A stretch of DNA of 64,000 bases, from NCBI GenBank assembly GCA_964371835.1, contig CAYJOP010000001.1, positions 8,368-72,367 of the forward strand. The letters run 5' to 3'. Made by a program: the position numbers and the translations under genes. The notes below the pieces were generated by a model, which searched no databases, had not been told where the DNA came from, and saw only the letters and a program-made list of their open reading frames with translations. How positions within the stretch are numbered: the stretch's first letter is position 1; every line of letters begins with the position of its first letter. Shown in pieces: positions 43,251 through 51,489 of the stretch. This stretch comes from CAYJAD01 sp964371835 (GTDB taxonomy: Bacteria; Desulfobacterota; Desulfovibrionia; Desulfovibrionales; Desulfovibrionaceae).

Positions 43251-45710
43251 ATGTCAATAAACGCCCTTCCCCCTCATAAATTATGTGTATCAACAGATAC
43301 CAAGCATATACCTTGGGATGATAGTTCAAAAATTCCGCATCCTCCCACCAGAAGTAGCATGAAGCACATGTTGCAGCCTCGTGCCTTGAAAGCCTTGGAG
43401 CTTGCCCTGCAAATTAATAAAGATGGTTATAATGTCTATCTTTCTGGCGGCTCACATCTTGGGCGCTCCTATATTGTAAGGCAATTTCTTGCTCCACATG
43501 CCCAAAAAGCTAAAACTCCGCCAGACTTGGTATACTTAAATAATTTTAATGATGTAGACAAACCTGTCTTGGTATCACTACCAGCTGGGCATGGGCGTAA
43601 GTTAAAAAAGTCCTTACATGATGTGATGACTAAGATTCGTAAAGAATTGCCTCGCCGTTTTGAGGCTGATTTCTTCCTCACTCGCAGGGCCAAAATTGTT
43701 GATGTTTTTCAAGAAGAAAAGTCCATTTTACTTAAAGAAATGGATAAAATCGCCAAAAGAAAGGGGTTTCACCTTGATATGGATGATAGTGGTGGTTTGA
43801 CCCTTTATCCATTGGTTAAAGGCAAAAGGCTTAGTGAAGAAGAGTTTGAAGGCCTAGAGTCAGACGTAAGGCAAAATTTCAAACGTAAGGCCGACACCTT
43901 ACTGCACACCATGAGCGGACTAATGCGTCGTTTAAGCCGTGCAGAGCAAGGCTTTCGCGAGCAAGAAAGAGAGCTTGAACAAGATGTTGCCAAAAAAGCC
44001 TTAACTGAAATTCTTGCCCCTGCTGAAAAGCAATGCTTAAAGCAATATCCTTGCAAAGCTTTGGAAGAATATTTTAAACAATTATGGGAAAATATCCTTG
44101 ATAATGTGGAAAATTTCATGACAAAAGACCAATCATCACCGCAAGCCATTCCCCTTGCTGGTATGGGTGATTTGTCCATGAATCCACAAATGCATGAAAC
44201 TGACCCTTCACGCTATGACGTTAATATTTTTGTGGATAATACAAATACAAAGGGCGCACCAGTTATATTGGAGGATAATCCCACTGCTTCAAACTTGCTT
44301 GGTTGTATTGAGCGTGAGTCTGAAATGGGCACACTTATTACTGACTTTAAGCTCATTAAATCTGGGTCTTTACATAAAGCTAATGGCGGTTATTTGCTCA
44401 TAAGGGTGGAGGATGTTTTACAGCATTTTCATGCTTGGGAGGGTTTATTAAGAGCTTTGCGCACTGGCCTTGCCCGCATTGAAGACATTGGCGAGGGCCA
44501 CGACAGTGCCATTCGCACCAAGGGTATTGAGCCTGAACCCATTAATCTTGATGTAAAAATTATTTTAATAGGTAGCGATGGTTTTTATGAAACCTTGCTA
44601 AATAGTGACGAAAGGTTTGGCAAACTCTTTAGAATTAAAGCGCATCTTTCAGAACAAACAGAAAGAAATACCTCGACCATTAAGTCATATTTATATAGAA
44701 TTAAACGCATTATTGAAGATGATAATTTGCTAACCTTTGACAAAAGTGGCCTTGGCTGGGTTGTGGGTCATGGCTCACGTTTGGTTGAGGATCAACGCAA
44801 ATTAAGCTTAAAATTTCCACTACTTCGTGAAATTATGATTGAGGCCTCAACCCTTGCCACCAAGAATAAATTGGACATGGTAAACCATGAAACCCTAGAA
44901 GCAGCCCTTGTGGATAAAATTTATCGTGCAAATCTTGTGGAAGAAATTTTCATGGAGGAGTACGATAGAGAATTTATTAAAGTGCGCACCTCTGGCAATG
45001 CTATTGGGCAAGTAAATGGCTTGTCTGTTAGCTTTCATGGTGATTTTGAGTTTGGCCTACCCCATCAAATATCTTGTACAGTGGGCGTTGGGCATGGTGG
45101 AATTATTGACCTTGAGCGTGAAGCTGAGCTTGGTGGCCCAATCCACACCAAGGCCATGATGATATTAAAAAGCTATTTAGTTTCATTATTTGCAAGGCGC
45201 AGACCCATTGTGCTTACAGGTAGTCTATATTTTGAACAAAGCTATGCTGGCATTGAAGGCGACTCAGCCTCAGGTGCTGAGCTTGTGGCCTTGCTTTCTG
45301 CCATTGCAGAAGTGCCGGTACGCCTTGATTTAGCCTTCACGGGTGCAGTTAGCCAATCAGGTCAAATTATGGCCGTGGGCGGCGTTACTCGTAAAATTGA
45401 AGGCTTTTTTGAAGTATGCGCAAGGCATCGCTTAACTGGCACGCAAGGGGTCATATTACCATATGATAATGTTGAACATTTAATGCTAGCCCCGCATATT
45501 TTAGATGCAGTAAATGAGAAAAAGTTTGCTATCTATCCTGTTAAGCATATTGATGAAGCATTGGAACTGCTTATGGGCATGCCTGTGGGCAAAAGAAGAA
45601 AAAACGACACCTTTACCACTGGTACTCTCTATGACCTTGTGGATAGACGTTTGAAATTACTTGGGGATTATGCCGAAGAAAGCAACCGCCGCAAAGGACG
45701 ACGGGCTTGA
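43251..45710 (+). CDS. Lon-related protease (AAA_32 plus Lon protease domain)
   Basis: This 819-residue protein has the Lon-type proteolytic domain with the GDSASGAE motif (Ser672/674) and Lys715 (GGVTRKIEGF) as catalytic dyad. The AAA_32 ATPase-like region lies at about residues 50-400. The expected Walker A appears as GGSHLGRS (66-73), lacking the usual G-x-G-K/R, and the Walker B-like segment is HKANGGYLLIRVEDVL with Arg where D/E is usual. A charged helical insertion spans about 120-260. ATP hydrolysis may be weak or lost. It is 13 nt after hemC and its TGA overlaps the next TTG start. Confidence 0.9.
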   Translation: MSINALPPHKLCVSTDTKHIPWDDSSKIPHPPTRSSMKHMLQPRALKALELALQINKDGYNVYLSGGSHLGRSYIVRQFLAPHAQKAKTPPDLVYLNNFNDVDKPVLVSLPAGHGRKLKKSLHDVMTKIRKELPRRFEADFFLTRRAKIVDVFQEEKSILLKEMDKIAKRKGFHLDMDDSGGLTLYPLVKGKRLSEEEFEGLESDVRQNFKRKADTLLHTMSGLMRRLSRAEQGFREQERELEQDVAKKALTEILAPAEKQCLKQYPCKALEEYFKQLWENILDNVENFMTKDQSSPQAIPLAGMGDLSMNPQMHETDPSRYDVNIFVDNTNTKGAPVILEDNPTASNLLGCIERESEMGTLITDFKLIKSGSLHKANGGYLLIRVEDVLQHFHAWEGLLRALRTGLARIEDIGEGHDSAIRTKGIEPEPINLDVKIILIGSDGFYETLLNSDERFGKLFRIKAHLSEQTERNTSTIKSYLYRIKRIIEDDNLLTFDKSGLGWVVGHGSRLVEDQRKLSLKFPLLREIMIEASTLATKNKLDMVNHETLEAALVDKIYRANLVEEIFMEEYDREFIKVRTSGNAIGQVNGLSVSFHGDFEFGLPHQISCTVGVGHGGIIDLEREAELGGPIHTKAMMILKSYLVSLFARRRPIVLTGSLYFEQSYAGIEGDSASGAELVALLSAIAEVPVRLDLAFTGAVSQSGQIMAVGGVTRKIEGFFEVCARHRLTGTQGVILPYDNVEHLMLAPHILDAVNEKKFAIYPVKHIDEALELLMGMPVGKRRKNDTFTTGTLYDLVDRRLKLLGDYAEESNRRKGRRA

Positions 45711-46867
45711 GCCGCCAAAATATATTAATTTATAGCACTGCCCTAATTACGGTCATGGGCGTTTCTAGTATTTTACCAGTGCTACCTGCCCTTGCAATTA
45801 GCCTAAATATACCAGAAGCTTATCTTGGTATATTTATATATTCATTTACCTTACCTGGAATTTTTCTGGCCCCTGTGGGTGGCATATTGTCTGACAGATT
45901 AGGCAGAAAGGCTATTTTGTTGCCCTGCCTTGTGCTTTTTGCCCTTGGTGGTCTTGGGGCATCATTTTGTAATAGCATAGAATTTTTTGTGTTTTGGCGC
46001 ATATTGCAAGGCTGTGGTGCAGCTTGCCTTGGGGTTTTATACACAACTATTGTGGGCGACATCTATAAAGATGATACTCAAAGGCTAGTAATCATGGGAA
46101 AAGCCGCCACTGCCTTAAGCCTTGGTGCGGCAATTTTTCCTGCCTTGGGTGGTATTTTAGGTGAAATTGGCTGGCAATGGTCGCTACGACTATCACTTTT
46201 AGCCATACCAGTGGCAATTCTTGTTTTTTTTACTGAAATTCCAAATATTAAGCAACACAGCAGCATGCAAGTTTATGCTAAAGAAGTTAAAGGTTTTATT
46301 TTACAAAAAAATACCTTGCTACACTTTGGCTTAACACTTTGTGCTTTTTGTATTTTATATGGACCAATGATTACATATTTTCCACTGTTTACAAGTAGTA
46401 ATTATTCTGCAAGCCCAGTTCAAATAGGTATGCTTTTTGCCATTGCCTCATTAGGCACAGCCCTTGCTACACTTTTTTTGGCCCCACTAACAAAAATATT
46501 TAACGCACGACTAACTGTTTGCATGGGTGCTTTTTTCTTTATTTTATCAATGCTTAGCCTATTGTTATGGTCAAATAATCTAAGCGTTTGGCTTTTAAGC
46601 ATACCAGTTCTTTTTTATGGCATGGGCCAAGGTTTCAGCTATCCCACTGTCATGAGCTCACTGACAAGCCTTGCTCCATGTAGTGGACGTGGCATACTCA
46701 TGGCTGCCAACGGCACAATACTGCGCCTTGCCCAAAGCTTTGCCCCATTTCTTTGTGGCTATTTGTTCTTAGGTGGTGCATTTAATGCTGTGTTTGGATT
46801 TGGTATTTTTATGGGCATTTGTATGATTTTGCTAGCCCTGAATACCTTTAATCAAACAATTAATTGA
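45707..46867 (+). CDS. MFS transporter
   Basis: This 386-residue protein of the major facilitator superfamily has about twelve membrane spans. The loop 2-3 motif is GGILSDRLGRKAIL. The TTG start lies in the stop of the preceding gene (TTGA) with AAAGGA upstream, so the two are translationally coupled. A TetR regulator follows 66 nt after, so the transporter is probably drug- or metabolite-responsive. The substrate is unknown. Confidence 0.9.
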   Translation: MSRQNILIYSTALITVMGVSSILPVLPALAISLNIPEAYLGIFIYSFTLPGIFLAPVGGILSDRLGRKAILLPCLVLFALGGLGASFCNSIEFFVFWRILQGCGAACLGVLYTTIVGDIYKDDTQRLVIMGKAATALSLGAAIFPALGGILGEIGWQWSLRLSLLAIPVAILVFFTEIPNIKQHSSMQVYAKEVKGFILQKNTLLHFGLTLCAFCILYGPMITYFPLFTSSNYSASPVQIGMLFAIASLGTALATLFLAPLTKIFNARLTVCMGAFFFILSMLSLLLWSNNLSVWLLSIPVLFYGMGQGFSYPTVMSSLTSLAPCSGRGILMAANGTILRLAQSFAPFLCGYLFLGGAFNAVFGFGIFMGICMILLALNTFNQTIN

Positions 46868-46933
46868 CTTCTTTGCCCGAAAAGACTAGTAAGCAAAAAT
46901 ATTGTTTGAGCAACCAATTTATACAGGATTACC

Positions 46934-47515
46934 ATGCAGCAAACCAAGAAAGACGCCCTACTAACAGCCGCCAAAGAGCTTTTTGGCGAATATGGCTATG
47001 TGGAAACAACATTTAAAAAAATTTCTGAAAAAGCAGGCGTTGCCCTTGGTCTTTTGACTCATCATTATGGCAATAAGGAAAAGCTTTTTCTTGCTGCTGC
47101 TCTTGATGTGCTTGATAATTTCTTGGCTGCTTTGCGTGAAGCCACAGCCAAGGGTGACACTGGCTATGACTCAGTAATGAACTTTTGCAAAGCTTATTTG
47201 GATTTTTCCATTGATAAAAATTCCAACTGGCTTGTGCTGGTAAGGTGTTCACCCTATAGTGACATGAAAACCACTGCTGATCGTGACCATATGACCAAGA
47301 GCTTTGAGCAAGTATATAAAGAGCTTGAAAAACATTTACAACGCGGTATTGATGATGGAAGCATTGGCAAATTAAACAGTGCAGAAACTGCTCAAGTAAT
47401 TATATCTTTAATGGTAGGCGTTAACAGAACAAGAGTTCTAACACCCTATGCAGGCGATAGCCTTTATACAGAAGCCCTTAGCTTTGTGGAAAGGGCCATT
47501 GCGGTAAAATGTTAA
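46934..47515 (+). CDS. TetR-family transcriptional regulator
   Basis: This 193-residue protein has an N-terminal helix-turn-helix, ALLTAAKELFGEYGYVETTFKKISEKAGVALGLLTHHYGNKEKLFLAA in form (about 8-54), and an all-helical ligand domain. It lies directly downstream of the MFS gene and may control it. Its TAA overlaps the convergent symporter stop by a few bases. Confidence 0.93.
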   Translation: MQQTKKDALLTAAKELFGEYGYVETTFKKISEKAGVALGLLTHHYGNKEKLFLAAALDVLDNFLAALREATAKGDTGYDSVMNFCKAYLDFSIDKNSNWLVLVRCSPYSDMKTTADRDHMTKSFEQVYKELEKHLQRGIDDGSIGKLNSAETAQVIISLMVGVNRTRVLTPYAGDSLYTEALSFVERAIAVKC

Positions 47516-48936
47516 TGAGCGCAAACTGCCTTTTGCCTTTTTTTAATGGATAATAGCGAAAGAATAATTGCTGATAATACTCCTAAATAACTGTATAAAC
47601 TATTCCCACTAGTGGCCGCCACAAGGCCAAAAGTCCCACCAACAATTATTGCCGCACACATGCCAATATGCTGTAATTTATAGCATTTATGCAGTGTCAT
47701 GCCCATAAACACAGGTGCCACAACCCCACAAACATATATATCATTTGCCATAAGCAAAAGTTGTAAAATTCCCTTACCGCTCAAAGCTAAAATAACGCCC
47801 CCAATACCCATTAACACAATACAAAACCTACATATATTTGTACTCTTTTTACGCAAAATATCATTACTACAAATAGTCGCCGCAGTAATTAAGCTTGAAT
47901 CCACAGAAGATATAAGCGCACTAAAAATTCCTAAAAATGCAAAGATCCTGGCCCAAGGTGGAAGCTGCTCAAAAAGCACTGTTGTAAGTACCTTTTCAGG
48001 AGTCATGGTAAGCATATCCACACTCACAAATGCCCTGCATATAATGCCAAGGCAAACTATAAGCACAGCCGTGATAATCAAGCCAAAAACAGCTAATAAT
48101 GTACCTTTTTTTGCAGCGTTACTGTTTTTTGCACTATAAAGACGTGCAAAAAGCATGGGGCAAACCACATAACTACCACCAAGAATTAACAAAAAGTATG
48201 AAAATTTACTTAAAGTAAAGTCAGCATTCACAAATTCTAAAGGAACGACGCTTAAAGGATTTACGATTGCTTGCTCGTTGATATTGAGTGTAAGCAAGGC
48301 TAAAGCTAGAATTAAAGCTAACATAAGAATAATATATTGCAAAATATCACTTTTAATAACAGCAGCTTGTCCGCCAATACAAGCATAAATTATAACAATG
48401 CTTGCACCCAATAAAAGTGATAAGGTAAAGGCATCAAATCTAGCAAGAGTATCTGCAAATGAGCTTGGCAAAAAGGCCAAGGCCTCTGGCATAAGCGGTA
48501 AAATTAATGCCGCCATGGCACTAAATTGAGCAGAAGTTATGGCTAACCATGCTAAAATAATTATGATTGAAGTTAAGGGTCTAGCTTGTGGGCCAAGATA
48601 TGTTTTAACCATTTCTGGTAAGGTGTAAGCGCCACTTTCACGCACCTTGGATGCAAGAAATATGGCTAAAACACAAAGCCCCACGGCACTTGTGCCAAGC
48701 CACCAAAATGCTGGCGTGCCCACTTGCCATGCAAGACCTGCCATGCCAAGCGTTGCAGAACCCCCAACACATGATGCCACTATGGAAAAACCAACTTCCT
48801 TAGCTGAGGACTGCCTGTTATTAATGAAAAAACTTTCATAAACTTCTTGTTTTGTTGCACTTTTAAGTGATTTTTTGCCAATGCTATAAAATGAGAGTGC
48901 AAAGAGCAACAAGGCATAAAGTAATAACCAAATCAT
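47512..48936 (-). CDS. Sodium:solute symporter (SSF family)
   Basis: This 474-residue protein has 13 predicted helices. The SSF hallmarks are an early helix ending YESFFINNRQSSAKEVGFSIVASCVGGSATLGMAGLAW and a central GGQAAVIKSDILQYIILML. SSF members carry sugars, amino acids, short-chain acids or vitamins with sodium. The start (ATG 48936) overlaps the bioD-bioA stop by 4 nt, so it is translated with biotin-synthesis enzyme; a biotin precursor such as pimelate or 7-keto-8-aminopelargonate is a plausible substrate, but this is inference from position only. Confidence 0.85.
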   Translation of the reverse strand: MIWLLLYALLLFALSFYSIGKKSLKSATKQEVYESFFINNRQSSAKEVGFSIVASCVGGSATLGMAGLAWQVGTPAFWWLGTSAVGLCVLAIFLASKVRESGAYTLPEMVKTYLGPQARPLTSIIIILAWLAITSAQFSAMAALILPLMPEALAFLPSSFADTLARFDAFTLSLLLGASIVIIYACIGGQAAVIKSDILQYIILMLALILALALLTLNINEQAIVNPLSVVPLEFVNADFTLSKFSYFLLILGGSYVVCPMLFARLYSAKNSNAAKKGTLLAVFGLIITAVLIVCLGIICRAFVSVDMLTMTPEKVLTTVLFEQLPPWARIFAFLGIFSALISSVDSSLITAATICSNDILRKKSTNICRFCIVLMGIGGVILALSGKGILQLLLMANDIYVCGVVAPVFMGMTLHKCYKLQHIGMCAAIIVGGTFGLVAATSGNSLYSYLGVLSAIILSLLSIKKRQKAVCAH

Positions 48937-51032
48937 ACTTTATGCACTCCCAATTTAATGGCTTTGATGATGACATGACTTAAACATTTTATGTCAAAGT
49001 TTGTGGCAATATAGGGTGGCATAATATAGATAAGTTTTGCAAATGGGCGAATCCATACATTATTTTTCACAAAAAATTCTTGCAATGCCGCCACATTAAC
49101 TTGGTTTTGCATCTCCACAACCCCAATGGCCCCAAGCACACGCACATCTGCAACACCTTCAAGCTTTGCACATTCTTCAAGGTTTTGTTTTAATTCTTTT
49201 TCTATGTTCAACACTTGCTCTTGCCAATGATTGCGTGAAAATATGTCAAGTGATGCACAAGCCACAGCACAAGCAAGGGCATTGCCCATAAAGGTTGGGC
49301 CATGCATAAATACTTGCTCATGGGCACAAATGCCGCTTGCCACATCTTCCGTGCAGATACTTGCCCCAAGGCTTAACATGCCACCCGTTAATGCTTTGCC
49401 CACACAACAAATATCTGGGCAAATTTCTGCCCACTCAGCGGCAAACATCTTCCCAGTGCGCCCAAAGCCAGTGGCAATTTCATCAAAAATCAAAAGCACA
49501 TGGTGTTCTTTGCACAGCTTTTGTAAATGCATTAAGTAGCGTGGATCATAAAACCACATGCCACCTGCCCCTTGCACAATGGGCTCAATTATAACTGCGC
49601 AAAGTTCATTACCATATTCATTAAAAGCTTGCTCAAGCTCAGTTAAGCAATTACTATCAAAGGAATTATTTATATTTCCATCAAAAGCACATGACGGGCG
49701 AGGTATAAAAATATGCTGAGTTAAAACATCATTAAAAAGCCTATGCATACCATTTATGGGGTCACAAACACTCATGGCCCCCATGGTGTCGCCATAGTAG
49801 CCACCACGAGGGCTTAAAAACTTGGTGCGTTGTGTTTCAGCACGGCCTTGTTGATATTGCAGGGCCATTTTAAGTGCAACTTCCACGGCTACAGAGCCAG
49901 AATCTGCCCAAAAAACTCGTGAAAGCTCGCCTAGACCACAATTTTCAAAAAGATGCAAAAGCTTTTTGGCAGCATTTACTGCTGGTACATGGGTTAAGCC
50001 ACCAAACATAATATGAGACATATGCTTTGCCTGTTTTTGTGCGGCGTTTATAAGCTCCTCATGCCCATAACCATGCACAGCACACCACCATGAGGACATA
50101 CCGTCCACCAACGGTTCATGCCTATCTTGTAAATATATATGCATTCCCTTGGTATGACTAACTTCATACACAGGTAGCGGAGTTATGGCAGAGGTATAAG
50201 GATGCCACAAATGAGCCTTATCCCAATTTATTAGGTCAGATTGCGATGTTATTTCTTGCCTTAGTGCAATTTCGTAAGATTTTTTCCAAAAACTCACCAA
50301 CTCTTTTGCAAGTGGTGCAAGGGCATTGGCAGCCATGCTCCAGACTTGTTCACAATTACTTGCTAAGTCTTTTAAATATGGCAAAGAATATATGGGAATA
50401 TGCGGAGCATACTCTTTTAGAAAAGCAATATTATCCTGTTTTATTATACTGTTATGTTTTTCTTTTTCTGTGCTTACAATGGCAATAACTTTAAGCCCAC
50501 GCATTTTTAAGGCTTCAAGGCTAAGCAAGACGTGATTAAGTGCGCCAAGAGTATTATGCATTACCAATAGTACAGGCATTGCAAGACTTTGCATTAAATC
50601 TAAACTGGTTTCGCCTTGATTTAGAGGAACGCAAACTCCCCCTGCCCCTTCCAAGAGCATGGGTACATTTTCACTTTGTAAACTTGTGATTTCTGAGCAT
50701 AAATTATTGACGCAAAGGCTTTTATTTTCATCTTTTGCAGCTAGATGAGGTGAAGCTGGCAGGGTAAAAGAATGTATGGTTTTTGGTTTATAAATATCAG
50801 GAACTTTTATGTGGCCAAGGGCATGAGTATAAATGCTACTATCTAAAATGCCTGTAGTAGCATTTTGCGTTGAGCTAACGCCAGTTTGAATGGGTTTTAT
50901 GGCTAGAAAGGCTTTAAAGTTGGCAGTATGCCAAGACCAAAGGGCACGATTAAGGGCCGCTGTAACAATGGTTTTACCAACATCTGTGCCAGTTCCACTA
51001 ATGAATACGCCGTGTATTGTTTGCATTAACAT
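48933..51032 (-). CDS. bioDA: Fused dethiobiotin synthetase / adenosylmethionine-8-amino-7-oxononanoate aminotransferase (BioD-BioA)
   Basis: This 699-residue bifunctional biotin enzyme has an N-terminal BioD domain (about 1-240) with Walker A SGTGTDVGKT (12-21) and KPIQTG. A short linker leads to BioA (about 262-699). BioA starts HLWHPYTS (276-280), with MSSWWCAVHGYGH, DSGSVAVEVALKMA, PRGGYYGDTMGAMS, the metal-like FDEIATGFGRTG and PLP Lys546 (CVGKALTGG). BioA makes DAPA from KAPA; BioD closes the ureido ring. The two steps are consecutive, so substrate transfer is direct. The fusion order matches plant BIO3-BIO1. A downstream symporter overlaps by 4 nt. No other bio gene is in the window. 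Confidence 0.94.
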   Translation of the reverse strand: MLMQTIHGVFISGTGTDVGKTIVTAALNRALWSWHTANFKAFLAIKPIQTGVSSTQNATTGILDSSIYTHALGHIKVPDIYKPKTIHSFTLPASPHLAAKDENKSLCVNNLCSEITSLQSENVPMLLEGAGGVCVPLNQGETSLDLMQSLAMPVLLVMHNTLGALNHVLLSLEALKMRGLKVIAIVSTEKEKHNSIIKQDNIAFLKEYAPHIPIYSLPYLKDLASNCEQVWSMAANALAPLAKELVSFWKKSYEIALRQEITSQSDLINWDKAHLWHPYTSAITPLPVYEVSHTKGMHIYLQDRHEPLVDGMSSWWCAVHGYGHEELINAAQKQAKHMSHIMFGGLTHVPAVNAAKKLLHLFENCGLGELSRVFWADSGSVAVEVALKMALQYQQGRAETQRTKFLSPRGGYYGDTMGAMSVCDPINGMHRLFNDVLTQHIFIPRPSCAFDGNINNSFDSNCLTELEQAFNEYGNELCAVIIEPIVQGAGGMWFYDPRYLMHLQKLCKEHHVLLIFDEIATGFGRTGKMFAAEWAEICPDICCVGKALTGGMLSLGASICTEDVASGICAHEQVFMHGPTFMGNALACAVACASLDIFSRNHWQEQVLNIEKELKQNLEECAKLEGVADVRVLGAIGVVEMQNQVNVAALQEFFVKNNVWIRPFAKLIYIMPPYIATNFDIKCLSHVIIKAIKLGVHKV

Positions 51033-51045
51033 AAATCTTGCACAA

Positions 51046-51069
51046 AAAAGCCCGCATTTGCGGGCTTTT
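51046..51069 (-). terminator. Terminator after rpsT
   Basis: AAAAGCCCGCA and TGCGGGCTTTT form a compact symmetric hairpin, with TTTTTT continuing on the minus strand. It lies 22 nt past the rpsT stop and before the biotin gene, so rpsT forms a unit that ends here, or the hairpin attenuates read-through. Confidence 0.9.
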
Positions 51070-51090
51070 AAATAATTTTTTAATGTAAAA

Positions 51091-51363
51091 CTATTCTACA
51101 GTGCCGATTTTGTTAACGGCCACGGCAAGGCGAGAAATTTTACGAGCAGCTTTTTTCCAATGCATAGCACCCTTGGTTGACGCTTTATCCAGCACAGAAG
51201 TAGCTACTAAAAGAGCCTTTGCGGCTGCTTCTTTATCATTACTTTGAATAGCTGCACGAACATCTTTAACAACGTTTTTCACACGACTACGAACAGCACG
51301 ATTACGCTCAGCACGAACAAGACTTTGCTTGTGACGCTTGATGGCAGACTTATGGTTAGCCAC
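51091..51363 (-). CDS. rpsT: 30S ribosomal protein S20
   Basis: This 90-residue basic protein starts (GTG) V-A-N-H-K-S-A-I-K-R-H-K-Q-S, the S20 N-terminus. GGAGG lies 6 nt before the GTG; an upstream ATG in the same frame is discarded. Unlike most rpsT genes it uses GTG. It lies between glyS and the biotin gene on the same strand. Confidence 0.96.
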   Translation of the reverse strand: MANHKSAIKRHKQSLVRAERNRAVRSRVKNVVKDVRAAIQSNDKEAAAKALLVATSVLDKASTKGAMHWKKAARKISRLAVAVNKIGTVE

Positions 51364-51489
51364 ATTTTCCTCCAAATAGTTGAAATATACTACGCTTAAA
51401 ACCAAGACATTTGGCTACAGCATTTTTTACAATTAACGAACGTGAGTGACTATCGTCTTTTCACATTCTTGTCAATAGTTTTTTTACAA

